A stretch of 64,000 bases of DNA, taken from assembly GCA_963575745.1 (NCBI GenBank), contig CAUYUJ010016284.1:180001-244000 (forward strand), written 5' to 3'. Made by a program: the position numbers and the translations under genes. This document shows, in pieces, positions 1 through 10,319 of this stretch. The DNA is from Prorocentrum cordatum (taxonomy: Eukaryota; Sar; Dinophyceae; Prorocentrales; Prorocentraceae). The number at the start of each line of letters is the position of its first letter. The first letter of the stretch is position 1. The notes below the pieces were generated by a model. That model ran no database searches and was not told the origin of the DNA. It saw nothing but the letters and a program-made list of their open reading frames with translations.

Positions 1-1553
1 AACCCGAAAGCCCACTGCATCGGCGTGTAGCCCTTGATGTTGTCCATGTTGTTGGCCGCCGCAATCGAGATGTAAAACACGGTCTCGGGACTCAGCTTGG
101 GGTATTGTAGGCGAAGCTTCCTCATTACCTGCTTGACGGTCGAGATGCGGCGCTCGATGTCGCCAGCCATCCAATGTGCTCCTCCTGGTTTCGCTGAGAC
201 GCCGATGCCGGCCAACTGGCAGTTGTCTTTAAACTCGCCGCCCACAAAAGAGGTCTGGGGATCGACGAAAACCCACCTTGGCTTGGGATAGTGTTGAAGG
301 TAGGCTCTGGCAAACGTCGTGAACAGCGTAGCTGAAGAATCTGTGCCCTTGTCCTTGAGGCCGATCTTCGCAGTGATGTCCCCGCACATCAGGCCGGTGG
401 CGACCTCTGCGATGAGGAGAAACGTGGCCTTCACATTCAAATCCGGGAACGTCAGGTCGGACACGTCCATGACGGCTGCCTGCCAAGGTGCCATGGGGAT
501 ATCGAGGCTCGCCTTGACCTTGTGGTTGAGGCCGTGCTTGACCAGGTCGCATGCCTCGCAGCGAAGGTTGATCGCTTCTTCGATGATCCAGCGTGGGCAC
601 TGCCGCTTCTTGCACCAGTAAGCCAAGTACTCGTTCCCTGGGTGCCCTGCAGCCTTGTGGATCCTGCTCAACATCGCACGCACCTGTTCCCTTTCGAGAT
701 CCGTGGGCTCAGCGACGTAGATGCTCCCGGTGTCCCGCTCCATCAGGTAGGCATTCTCGAGGTCTAGGACAGCAGGGTTCTCCAGGGCCATGTTGAGGTC
801 GATCGGGGTCTGGAGTTGAGCATGCCACAGCCGGGCGATTGCCTTGCACATCGCCTGCGGGTAGTAGGCTGTGGCTGCAGTGTGCAGCTTCCCGCTGATG
901 ACTCGGTGGCCGTGTGAGTGGTCACACACGGTCGCGACCTTGGAGAACTCCGGGTCGGTGGTCATGATCCTCCAGCCCTTCTCGACGAGCTCGTTAGTGT
1001 TGTAGTCCCTGAGGCCGTACATGCACCCGTCGATCCGATCTTCGAAAACGTGTCGTCCCCGACGCCTCAACTCCATACGAAGAAAATTTAGCTCGGGAAT
1101 CTTCCAGCCTTGACACCTGTGAGGCCACTCGAAGTAGACCTCGCCTCCGTTGTCAACAATCTTTAGCAACAGGAGAACTCCATACTTCACACGTCGTCGG
1201 TCTCGAAGTCGGTCTTTCTCTAGGCGTGCACGTGCCTCTGGGGTCTTGTAGTTGAAGTTCGTGAGCGAAGTCCATAGCGTGCATGGTAGCGATATCCAAG
1301 CCCGCTTCGGCATCACCTCGTCCAGTTTCTTGCTAGCGGCCTCGAAGCCCGCCATCGTGCTGAGGTTGTAGCCGTTCTCGATGCTGATCCTCTCCATGCT
1401 GAGGCCGATGTTGGTGCACTCGTCGGTCAGCGTGCTGTTGGGATGGCAGCAGATCTCCACCGCCTCGGTGATCGTACCCACGGTCATGGCCAAGGCCAGT
1501 CCTGCGAGTAATGACCTCCGGCGTCCGGCCGCCAGAAGCTGCCTCGGCACCCG
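1..1553 (-). CDS. copia-type pol fragment: methyltransferase-like domain plus integrase (partial)
   Basis: One minus-strand frame is open from about 1620 to position 1. From 1380 to 897 it carries a domain with WISLPCTLW (1296-1270), GGEVYFEWPHRCQGW (1148-1104), DGCMYGL (1031-1011) and CDHSHGHRV (926-900); the Pro-Cys loop and EWP motif resemble class I SAM-dependent/cytosine methyltransferase-like modules seen in some dinoflagellate and fungal copia elements. The integrase follows: an H-H-C-C zinc region (H at 659 and 644, RCEAC near 550-565), then a DDE core with D in MDVSD (455-470), D in FVDPQTSF (about 245-272) and E in GDIERRIS (about 140-164). The frame differs from gag, so pol would need a frameshift or separate initiation, or an indel has occurred. 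No start codon can be chosen. The domain assignment is from motifs only. Confidence 0.8.
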
Positions 1554-1555
1554 GC

Positions 1556-4501
1556 TCAGACTGGCCCGGGTACTGGTTCCGCCATCTGGGCCTTGCGCCT
1601 GGGGTTCGCTGCCCCCAACATCTCCAGCAGCGCGTCCGGCGCGTGGCGGATCTCGGTCCCGGGAAGCCTCCGGAGAGAGGTGGCGATGTTGATCATCGCG
1701 GTCACCTGCTCGTGATTGGCCGTCTCCCACAGGTTGCAGTGCCGCGCCAACTCCAGGCCGGACTCCACCAATTTCGGATGCTGCATGCTGAGGTTCGTCA
1801 TCGGCGCCTTCGCCGTCGGGACGTAGAGCAACCTCAGCCCGCACCGATAGCATGTCCTGGTCTGGCCCCACTGGTTGTTGACCGTGAAGTACTTGCGATG
1901 CGTCTTGCCACACGGTCCCCGTGTGGTCCTCGGGTCGCGGGGGTCCACCTGCAGTGCGAACGCCGGGTCCAGCTCCATCTGCTTCTCCCTCTTGCGACCC
2001 CGGTGCGTGTTGCCCGGATCTTTCTCCTTGACCTTGCCTCCGAGGTGACGTACTCCATCTTCTGACCGTTGAAGACGAACTCCCGCTTGACCTGGGTCGT
2101 AGGTCCGGAGCTCGCTGCCGCCGAAGGTGACTTTACCTCCGTGCCCTCCTCCTTCTTGTCGGCATCTATGTCGACAGGTACCCATTCGTCCTTGCCCTCC
2201 ATGGAAACGCGCTGGCTGAAGCGCCGGCTTGCGGATTGCCGAAAATCGCTCTGAGCGAGTTCCAGAGCCAAAAGACGGCGGAGGAGGGGATGACCATGAT
2301 GGAGCTGCTCTTCCTGTTATGGTTGATGGAGGTGATGTTGCTGTTATCACTGATGGTGTTGTCGTAATAGCCGTATATACTGATGATGGTGTCGTTCTCA
2401 TCTGAGATGATGCTGATAATGTCGTTCTTGTTTGAGATGATGCTGATAAAGTCGTTCTTGTCCGAGATGATGCTGATGGTGTCGTTCTTGTCTGAGATGA
2501 TGCTAATGGTGGTGATGTTGTCTTTGTCATCGACCATCTCTGAAACGCCCTTGCAAGACCCTCGGTGTTTTCCTCGGTCGGGTTTAAAATCTCGGAAACG
2601 TGCTTCACCAGATCGAGGATGCAATGGCCCTTGACTGGAGTCTTGCGAAGCTGCACCAGTTGGCCCCTGATCGCAGCCTCCCCGGTTCGGAAATTCACGA
2701 TTGCCGGCCACGACTCCAGAGCAGTCGTTCCCGACAAAACGAGAGGCACGCCAGGACTGAGAGCGAAGATGCCCAGAACGAAGCCCGGCTCGAACTCGAC
2801 CGAAACCTTATACAGTGCCTTGCCCCACTTATTGTCTCCAAAACGAAACCACGGTCTTTCATTTTTGTTGATCTCGATCCTGGCCTGGGGGTTCGCAGCC
2901 GCAACGGCGGCAACCAGGGCCTGGACTGCGCGCTCGCCTCCGGCGGACGCGGAAGCCCCGCAATCAACCATGGCCTCAGAAGGGGCGAGGCCGCTGTCGT
3001 TCTGCTCTGCCTGGTACAGACCCTGGAGCTCGTCGAGCCCGTGCGTGATCGTGTGGAACTCCAGGTAGTTCGCATTCTTGCCCTTCTGGTCGTGGTCCCT
3101 GTCGCGGTACTTGCTACCCTTGCCGCTCTTGCCGCCCTTGCTGCCCTTCGGGCCTCGACCCGTGAACGGCGGTCTCGAGGGCTGCTGGTGCGGCCACGAC
3201 GGAGGAGGGCGGCTCTTCCCTCCTGGGCCCGATGATGGCTTGCCAAATCCTCGATCTTTGTGAGCGGCGGCCACTGCTCGTCTGGCTTGAACTAGAGTGC
3301 GTGACGCCTCTGCCGCCATCGCCTGGGCCGCCTCGAGCTCCTCATTGATGTGGTTGAGATCCTCATCCATGGCCTCGGACCCTTCTGGCTCTGAGGCTAG
3401 CTGCGGCTCCTCCTCGACATCGTAGTCGCCCTCGTCCTCGTGGTGGTCGTACCCTTCGTTCTCCCACGCCTGGACTGCCGCTGCGTAGCCATCGTACCAG
3501 TCAGGTCCGTGTACGTCATCAAACTCCGCAATGAGGGCCGACTGCTGGCCCGACTCCGGGCCGTACCGAGGCATAGCCCTCGGTCCGAAGTCCCGCTGCA
3601 CCAGCGCCTTGTCCTCCCATCGCTCCTTCAAAGCCTTGGAGACTGCATCGAAATCCAAGCGGTTCTGCGTGACCACGCGGACGTCCTGCTTCTCCTTCTC
3701 GGTGAAATCCATCGCCTCGAGCAGGAAGAAACCGCGGAGGACCTTCAGGACTCCGGAAGCGTGGCCGAAGAACGTAGAGCCCACTGCCATCGTTTCCGAA
3801 ACCTTGAGCTTGCTCGCCATGGATTCTTGTCGGTGAAAACGATCCGTTCGAGAGCCCTGCGAGCGAGACGTAGTAGAGTGTCGTTCATACTCATCTGCTT
3901 CTTCTGCTTCCTCGGCAGGGGCGTCATCTGCTGCCAAGGTCGTCGGTGCGTCGGGGTTGGCTTCCCAGGTGTCCCAACACCTCTGGCAGTGCCATTGTCC
4001 ACGTCCAGCTGCGCCTCGGTCTCTCTCGAAGTAGCCGAAGCACTCCTGGCACTGCTTGTACTTGTCGTTGTCGCCCATCTCCTGGAGTAGGCGCTCCAGT
4101 GCTTGGACCATCTCCGAGTAGTAATCCTGCTCCCGGATCAGGAGCGCGCCCGCTGTCTCGCCTTTGCGCCGCTTGAAGTCCTTGTAGTAGTGCTTGATCT
4201 TGTGGGCCGCGTCCGGGATAGGAAGCTTTCCCAGTGGACTGTTCCTCAGGTCGTCCAGAAGGAGGAGGTGGCCGTTCGGATTCTCATATCTGTCTGGATC
4301 CAGGGTGGTCGCAAACGTCCTTATAGCTATCGTTTTGCTCTGCAGCATGCGCCCGATGATCCTGTTCGCCGCAAGGTCCCTATCCTGCCGCTTCAGCGTG
4401 CGAGGGAACCACTTCACTGCCGTCTCGAAGTGTCGCCAACGTCCTGGGTTGCCGTCCCATTCTGGGATGGCATCCTTTGCTTTCTTGTCGTCCCGCTCCA
4501 T
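1556..4501 (-). CDS. copia-type gag-protease polyprotein
   Basis: The open frame encodes 981 aa. The N-terminus (IPEWDGNPGRWRHFETAVKW) matches the gag style of dinoflagellate copia elements. A paired-cysteine cluster (CQECFGYF ... CQRCW) lies near residues 150-175, and a basic glycine/lysine-rich stretch (KGSKGGKSGKGSK) may bind nucleic acid. The aspartic protease active site reads MVDCGASAS (complement of about 2951-2971), followed by WFRFGD and a hydrophobic beta-rich stretch as in retropepsins. A tandem repeat (2378-2522) and a short region where another frame looks more protein-like (about 2050-2270) suggest compensating indels. A second Cys pair, CYRCG, lies at about 1835-1850. Stop TGA is at 1558-1556. 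Confidence is good for the family and lower for functionality. Confidence 0.8.
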   Translation of the reverse strand: MERDDKKAKDAIPEWDGNPGRWRHFETAVKWFPRTLKRQDRDLAANRIIGRMLQSKTIAIRTFATTLDPDRYENPNGHLLLLDDLRNSPLGKLPIPDAAHKIKHYYKDFKRRKGETAGALLIREQDYYSEMVQALERLLQEMGDNDKYKQCQECFGYFERDRGAAGRGQWHCQRCWDTWEANPDAPTTLAADDAPAEEAEEADEYERHSTTSRSQGSRTDRFHRQESMASKLKVSETMAVGSTFFGHASGVLKVLRGFFLLEAMDFTEKEKQDVRVVTQNRLDFDAVSKALKERWEDKALVQRDFGPRAMPRYGPESGQQSALIAEFDDVHGPDWYDGYAAAVQAWENEGYDHHEDEGDYDVEEEPQLASEPEGSEAMDEDLNHINEELEAAQAMAAEASRTLVQARRAVAAAHKDRGFGKPSSGPGGKSRPPPSWPHQQPSRPPFTGRGPKGSKGGKSGKGSKYRDRDHDQKGKNANYLEFHTITHGLDELQGLYQAEQNDSGLAPSEAMVDCGASASAGGERAVQALVAAVAAANPQARIEINKNERPWFRFGDNKWGKALYKVSVEFEPGFVLGIFALSPGVPLVLSGTTALESWPAIVNFRTGEAAIRGQLVQLRKTPVKGHCILDLVKHVSEILNPTEENTEGLARAFQRWSMTKTTSPPLASSQTRTTPSASSRTRTTLSASSQTRTTLSASSQMRTTPSSVYTAITTTPSVITATSPPSTITGRAAPSWSSPPPPSFGSGTRSERFSAIRKPALQPARFHGGQGRMGTCRHRCRQEGGGHGGKVTFGGSELRTYDPGQAGVRLQRSEDGVRHLGGKVKEKDPGNTHRGRKREKQMELDPAFALQVDPRDPRTTRGPCGKTHRKYFTVNNQWGQTRTCYRCGLRLLYVPTAKAPMTNLSMQHPKLVESGLELARHCNLWETANHEQVTAMINIATSLRRLPGTEIRHAPDALLEMLGAANPRRKAQMAEPVPGPV
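2378..2522. repeat. 30-bp minisatellite inside gag-protease
   Basis: About four to five copies of a unit around TGATGCTGATGGTGTCGTTC. The unit is a multiple of 3, so the minus frame stays open and encodes a Ser/Thr-rich 10-aa repeat (SQTRTTLSAS-like). It is probably a late expansion rather than a conserved domain. Confidence 0.85.
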
Positions 4502-4547
4502 GGTGTTCTGGTCCCTTGGGGAGTGCCAGAACTCGTCCGTGGATCTA

Positions 4548-4562
4548 GCTCCGCAATACCAA
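4548..4562 (-). other. candidate primer-binding site of the copia-like element
   Basis: The minus strand reads TTGGTATTGCGGAGC directly next to the inner end of the candidate LTR. The first seven bases match the start of the initiator-tRNA-Met primer sites used by many copia elements (TTGGTATCAGAGC), but the rest is imperfect. Position supports the call; complementarity to a tRNA of this organism is not shown. Confidence 0.4.
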
Positions 4563-4774
4563 TGTCGTGATTACCGTCGACGATGTTGTGCTGTGCTGCG
4601 CTCGTCCGTCGAGCATGATGGCGCCAGCCCGTGCTGGCGAGCGTGTCTGCCGCGCTCTCTGCACAAAAGAGGGGGCCCCCTCCTCGATCCCATACAGCCG
4701 CGGAGGCGGCGGCAAGAGAGAGAGAGGAAGGAGAGGTTGACACAAGGCTTCGCTCGAGTCGCCTCGGCTCGACA
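4563..4774 (-). repeat. candidate 5' LTR, 212 bp
   Basis: The segment begins TGTCG and ends CGACA, a 5-bp inverted terminal repeat with the TG...CA ends of LTRs. It lies between the primer-binding-like site and the outer trinucleotide tract. The matching 3' LTR would be left of the window, so this rests on termini and position only. Confidence 0.5.
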
Positions 4775-4790
4775 ATGATGATGATGATTC

Positions 4791-4822
<32 letters not shown>

Positions 4823-6532
4823 CTGGATGATGATGATGATGATGATGCTGATGCTGATGCTGATGATGCTGATGATGATGACGATGATGATGACGATGAT
4901 GGAGGAGGGGGAGGAAAGGAGGTTGAGGTGGTGGAGGAGGAGAAAGCGGTTGAGGAGGAGGAGGAGGAGGATCAGAGGAGGAGGAGGAGGAGGAGGAGGA
5001 GGAGGAGAGGAGGAGGGAAGGAGGAGGGAGAGAGGAGGAGAAGAGCGGAGGAGAGAGGAGAGAGGATGAGGAGGAAAGAGGAGACAGGATAGAGGAGGGG
5101 GGGGGGATGAGGAGGCGGAGGAGGAAGAGGAGGAGAAGGAGGAGGAGGAGGAGGAGGAGGAGGGGGAGATGGTGAGGAGGAGGAGGAGGAGGACTGGAGA
5201 GGCGGAGGTGGAGGAGGAGGTGGAGGAGGGGAGGAGGAGGAGGACGAGGTGGAGGAGGAGGGGGAGGAGGAGGAGAAGGAAGGAGCAGGCGGAGGAGGGA
5301 GCAGGAGGAGGAGGTGGAGGAGAGGGCGTGAGGAGGAGGAGGGGAAAGGAGGAATGGAGGATAAGGAGGAATGGAGGAAAGGAGAATGGGAGAGGAATGG
5401 GTGGAGTATGAGAATGGATGGAGGGAGTATGATTAGGTGGAAAGGGAGGGAATGGAGGAGGACATGGGGGAGGAATGATGGAGGAATGATGGGATGGAGG
5501 AGAATGTAGGTGGAATGGAGGTGGAGGAGGAGGAGGAGGAATGGATGAGGAATGAGGAATGGAGGAATGGATGATATGGTCTAATGGAGGGGCTCATGAG
5601 AGGAGGTGGAGGATGAGAAGAGGAGGTGGAGGAGGAGGAGGAGGAGGTGGAGGAGGAGGAGGAGGAGGAGGAGGAGAGAGGAGGAGAGGGAGGAGGAGGA
5701 GGAACACTGGTGGAATGGAGGAATGGTCAATGGAGGGTGATAGAGGATGAGAGTGGATGAGGAGGAGGAGAAGGGAGGAGCATGAGGAGAAAGGAGGAGT
5801 GAGGAGGAGAGGAGGAGGATGGAGGGGTAGGAGGAGGAGCAGGAGGAGGAGGACGAAGAGGAGCAGGAGGAAGAATGGAGTAATGGAGGAATGGAGGAGA
5901 AATGGACAGGAAGAGGAGGAGAAGGAGGAGGAGGAGGAGAAATGGAGGAGGAGTGGATTAGAGAGTTCGAGGTAGGACGTGTGTGGAGGAGAGAAGTGGA
6001 GGAGGATGAGGAGGAGGCGGAGGAGGAGAAGAACTGGAGGATTGAGGAAGGAGGAGGAGGGGAGGGGAGGAGGAGAGGAGGAGGAGGAGAAGGTGGAGCC
6101 AGGAGGAGGAGGAGGATGTAGGAGGAGGTAGCGACTGGAAGGAATAAGGGAGGTGGGCAAGCTGGCTGCAGTTGAGAAGGGTGGGGAGGGAGGTGGAGGC
6201 AGAGGATTATGGAAGATAGAGACGTAGGGGGAGGAGCACGATGCAGACTGAGAGAAGGGGAGGAGGAGGAGAGGGAGGACTGGTCGGAGAAGGAGAGAGG
6301 AGACGAGAGGAGGAGGATGAGGAGGAGGAGGTGAGGATGAGGAGGAGGAGTGAGGGAGGAGGAGGAGGAGAGAGGAGGAAGGAGGAGGAAGAAAGATGAC
6401 GAGGAGGAGGAGGAGGTAGGAAGAGGAGGAGGAGGAGGTGGAGAGAAGTAGATGCGAGGTGGAGGAGAGGAGGAGGAGGAGGAGGAGAGGAGGAGGAGGA
6501 GGAGGAGGAGGAAGAAGAGAGGAGGAGTAGGT
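4775..6532. repeat. GAT then (GGA)n polypurine tract of about 1.7 kb
   Basis: It starts as (GAT)n (4775-4895) and becomes almost pure purine GGA/GAGG on the plus strand to 6532, with scattered AATG and GTGG interruptions. All frames are low complexity. No gene is supported. Confidence 0.97.

Positions 6533-6535
<3 letters not shown>

Positions 6536-6580
<45 letters not shown>
6536..6580. repeat. (AGC)n microsatellite
   Basis: About 15 near-perfect AGC units end the polypurine tract. A second AGC run occurs at 7855-7931 after the next GGA tract. Confidence 0.95.
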
Positions 6581-6581
<1 letters not shown>

Positions 6582-7376
6582 TGAGTCCCCAGACTATTTG
6601 TGGGACTATTCTTGCAGGGTTTTTGGGATGCCTGTAGGAGGACGTGCCCGAGCTAAGGCCAGCCGGGCGCATCCGCTCAGCCAGCCAGGCGACGGCGGCA
6701 CTCTTTGGGCCTCGCTGCCGCGCCCCGGCGCCGCAGCGGCCCAGGCCGGCGCCGCGGCAGCAGCAGCACCCCACGTCGCTGGGAGCCGGCGGTGCTGCTG
6801 CATGGCGCGAGGACGCCGCCCGCGGGGCCGCCGCCGAGGTGGTGCGCGGCGCCGCGCGCGTCTCGCCACGCCCTGCTTGCAGCGTGCGCCGCGACATCCC
6901 GCGCCCCGTCGCCGCAGGGAGCGCCGGTCGGTGGCACACCGCGCTGCGACGCGCGGCCAAAAAACAGACGACACCACCCCACGCTGCGGCCCTCCATGTT
7001 GCGCTACGGCCCATCGGCGGCCGCAGCGTCTACCGTGCAAAAGCCCGCGCCGGACGTCCTGGTATGCGCTGCGGCCCGTGGGGCCGCAGGTGGGGTGGTG
7101 CCGCTTGTTTTCTGGTCCAGGCGTCCCGTGGCCGTGGCGCCCGCGCGTCGCCCCCCCGAGGCCGGCTTCGAGGCTGGGCGCGGCGGGCTCCGGGCGCTCC
7201 ACGAGAGCTCGCCAGCGGCGCCCCGCGATGCGGCGGGGGAGGCCGCGAGGGCGGCCCGCTGGGCCTGCTGCCGTGGCGTGGCGCAGGGAAGCCGGCACGC
7301 CCTCCGGGCTGCTCCGCTGCCCCTGGGGCAGCCGTGCAGCGGGCCGCAGCCATCTGTCGTTCATCGGCCATCCATC
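6581..7376. other. GC-rich island between two GGA tracts
   Basis: Non-repetitive, CpG-rich sequence open in several frames on both strands, with Ala/Arg/Pro-rich translations and no recognisable domain. It contains the inverted repeat at 6957-7115. A coding role cannot be shown. Confidence 0.5.
6957..7115. repeat. inverted-repeat element (MITE/foldback-like), about 159 bp
   Basis: The left arm around AAAAACAGACGACACCACCC and the right arm around GGGTGGTGCCGCTTGTTTTC are reverse complements over about 36 bp with a few mismatches, and both continue into CTGCGGCC. No clear target-site duplication is visible. Confidence 0.55.
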
Positions 7377-7933
<557 letters not shown>

Positions 7934-7939
7934 GGAGCA

Positions 7940-8246
7940 TAATGGCAACGTGCAGGACGAGGGACGGGACGAGGAACCACGGCTGCGTCCATGTGGAGCC
8001 ATCGGTTTCGCAGCACCCCTGTTCGAGGTATCCTTTCCCGTTCCTGAGCTTTTCGGCAACGGAGACCCGCGGGTCTTCGCGTTGCGCGTCGGGACCCTCA
8101 AAGACAACGTTGTCCTCGGAAACCACCTTCGGGTTCGCGCCGGCCTCCGTTTTATTGGCCGAACTCCTCCTCAGCGTGTATGACCGTGCGCTCGCCGAAG
8201 AAGATCGCTCCCGGCCCTCGGCCAGTGCCGGGACCTCGCCGCTCAA
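7940..8246 (-). CDS. possible host exon, unknown function
   Basis: The minus strand has an ATG at 8246 and an open frame of about 103 codons with mixed composition (SEDNVVFEGPDAQRED, GYLEQGCCETDGSTW) before it runs into the AGC/GGA repeat as poly-Leu. The repeat part is unlikely to be translated, so an exon end near 7940 is inferred. The plus strand has a competing 77-codon frame over the same bases. There is no recognised domain or SL acceptor evidence. Confidence 0.3.
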
Positions 8247-8267
8247 ATCTTCAGCGACGTCACCTTG

Positions 8268-8356
8268 CTGCTGCGGAGGAGGAGGAGGAGGAGGAGGAGG
8301 AGGAGGAGGAGGAGGAGGAGAGAAGGAGGAGGAGGAGGAGGAGGAGGGGGGGACGA
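8268..8356. repeat. (GGA)n tract
   Basis: Near-pure GGA run flanked by ordinary sequence. Confidence 0.95.
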
Positions 8357-8511
8357 GGGTCGGAGGCGGGCACAGGCAGGCTCTGGTGCCGCCTCAGATC
8401 CTGGCCCCAGAGGGCCCCGGAGGGCCTCTCCGATCCAGGGATCCAGGGCGAAACTCATCAAGGGCCTCCCGTCAAGCAGTGGCGAAGCGTCCTGGCTCGC
8501 CTATAGCCCTA

Positions 8512-8643
8512 CCAAACAATGTTCTAAGAACCTGTTGTGGTTTCCACGAAATGCTCTCAGGACAGTTCTGGCTGGGACTGTCTTGTTTTAACACATCGGG
8601 TTCATGTTCTAAGAACATTGTTTTGTTCTTAGAACATGTTTGG
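8512..8643. repeat. TIR/foldback element, 132 bp
   Basis: The terminal inverted repeats are CCAAACAATGTTCTAAGAAC (8512-8531) and GTTCTTAGAACATGTTTGG (8625-8643). The right end also holds a perfect 15-bp hairpin, CATGTTCTAAGAACA with its complement (8603-8617 / 8624-8638, 6-nt loop). CCTA lies next to both ends with a one-base offset, a possible target duplication. Confidence 0.7.
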
Positions 8644-8966
8644 ACCTAAGCAAATCTCGTGGTAGGACTATATGAATGTCGGGACGATCGGTCCCTGCTC
8701 AATCCCTGGGTCGATACCCCGATCCTTGGATGCCTCTCTCCTCGAGCCTCGAGGGCCGAGGGCAAAACTCAGCAACGGGGGCGCCGCGGATGCACCGAGG
8801 CCGGGAGCATGTTTGGCTCAGAGACAGGGCTGGGTGCTTCCACGGGGGTCCTCCCGCGGATGACCTCGGCCTGGCCAAGGATCTGAAACTAATTTGTTCT
8901 TTTGTGGAGGTTCCTTCCAGCAAGATGTTGACTGTAGAGGGAGGGCCAGGACGGGGACCAGGACGA
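8644..8966. other. unassigned sequence
   Basis: Mixed-composition sequence with short frames on both strands and no family resemblance. Nothing could be supported. Confidence 0.5.
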
Positions 8967-9790
8967 GGAGGAGGAGGAGGAGGAGGAGGAGGAGGAGGAG
9001 GAGGAGGAGGAGGAGGGGGAGGAGAAGGAGGAGGAGGAGAAGGAGGAATATGTGGTAAAGTGCCCCCTCCACGCGCCTGGAGGAACGCGTCATGCAGCGC
9101 AATTCCAGTGGTGCCCTCCACTGCCGGATGGCTCGATTGCTTGTGTCGACTGTGGCCGAGTTTATTGCAGCCCGCAGTCAAACAATCGGGTCGTCCTGTC
9201 GTGCAGCCCCCCTCCAGAGTCTGCAGGACGAGGACGGCAAGGACGGCGAGGGCGAGGGCAAGGGCGCAGGAGGACGAGGAGCACCAGCGCGAGGACGGGG
9301 AGGAGCGGCAGCGGCAGGACGCTGGCGAGCGCCGGGGCGGCGGCGGCGCGGGCGCGCTGGCGAGCGCGGCGGCGGCGAGCGCGGCGGCGACGAGCGCGGC
9401 GGCGGCGAGCGCGAGCATGGCGGCGGTTAGAGCGCGGGCTGGCCCGGCCCGCCGCGCGCCCCGTTCGGCGCTGCCCCGAGGCGTGTGTGGCGCGCAGGGC
9501 GGGCCCTCGCCGGAGGGTGCCGGCCCGCGCGCGGCGCGGCGGGTGCCGGCCGTTTGCCGCCCGGCGCGGGGGCTGCGGCGCCTGCTCGAGTGGAGCTTGC
9601 AGGGAGCCTGGACGGCCTCCTCCTCCCCCCCCACCCCTAACATCCTCCACTCACATCTCCTCCTGCTCCTCTCCTCCTCCATCCTCCCTCCTCCTCCTTC
9701 CTCCTCTCATCGTCCTCCTCTTGTTCCTCCTCCTGTTCCTCCTCCCTCCCTCCTCCTCCTCCTCCTCCTCCTCCTCCTCCTCCTCCTCAT
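8967..9790. repeat. GC-rich island flanked by (GGA)n left and (TCC)n right
   Basis: (GGA)n at 8967-9050 and (CCT)n at 9635-9790 are inverted relative to each other and enclose about 580 bp of GC-rich sequence rich in GGCGGCGAGCGC units (9340-9425). The enclosed part is open on both strands as Ala/Arg-rich peptides, so coding status is undecided. Confidence 0.6.
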
Positions 9791-9904
9791 CCCTCCCCTT
9801 GTCTCCGCAGCGATCTCCATCAGCTCAAGCCGCGGTGCGCAGCTGAGGCGGCGCCGCGCCGCCTCCCCCCGCGGCGGCGCGTGGGCGCCGGCCCGCCGCC
9901 GCAG

Positions 9905-10306
9905 TCATGGGCGGCCCCGGCGAGGCCGCGCGCAGCGGGTCCGAGGCCACGGCCGCCGCCCTGGATAACTGGGGTGGGGGAGGAGGAGCACGCGGCGCGG
10001 CGGCGCGACCGACGCGGCCGCGATCGACGCGGCCGCGACCGACGCGGCCGCGGTGGCGCTGTCCGCTGGGTACTCCCCAGCGGGCACTTCAGTGCGAGCG
10101 GGCGACTTGGGCGGGCGCGGTATCATGGCGACGCCGACAGCGGTAAACACGATGATGAGAGTAGCGATTCGGGTGACGATGGTGGCGATGACAACGGCAA
10201 GGCCAATGACGGCGCCGATGTTGATCGCGCCCGCCGATGAAGATGACGATGTCCTCGCGTCAGTGATGAAGGTTTTGGAAAGACTTCGACATGCGTGCGC
10301 GGCCAA
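9905..10306 (-). CDS. possible small membrane protein, unknown function
   Basis: The minus frame starts at ATG 10306 and encodes about 133 aa. A hydrophobic stretch (INIGAVIGLAVVIATIV ... LIIVFTAVGVAMI) at roughly residues 28-62 would make one or two membrane helices. An Ala-rich repeat (ASVAAASIAAASVA), encoded by a GCGGCCGC-containing 18-bp repeat (10005-10060), follows. The reverse strand is also open, so this could be chance in GC-rich sequence. There is no homologue I can name. Confidence 0.3.
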   Translation of the reverse strand: MAAHACRSLSKTFITDARTSSSSSAGAINIGAVIGLAVVIATIVTRIATLIIVFTAVGVAMIPRPPKSPARTEVPAGEYPADSATAAASVAAASIAAASVAPPRRVLLLPHPSYPGRRPWPRTRCARPRRGRP

Positions 10307-10319
10307 CGCGCGCGAATAG

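Larger units (their letters stand above)
1..4774 (-). mobile_element. Ty1/copia-like LTR retrotransposon, 5' part, cut by window edge
   Basis: Read on the minus strand the order is candidate 5' LTR (4774-4563), primer-binding-like site (4562-4548), gag with aspartic protease (4501-1556), then a pol frame with a methyltransferase-like domain and integrase running off at position 1. Integrase following protease, with RT presumably after it, is the Ty1/copia order; RT, RNase H and the 3' LTR would lie left of the window. The gag/pol frame change and a scrambled stretch at about 2050-2270 suggest decay, but both main frames stay open over long distances. The 5' end abuts a GAT/GGA trinucleotide tract. 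Confidence 0.85.
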
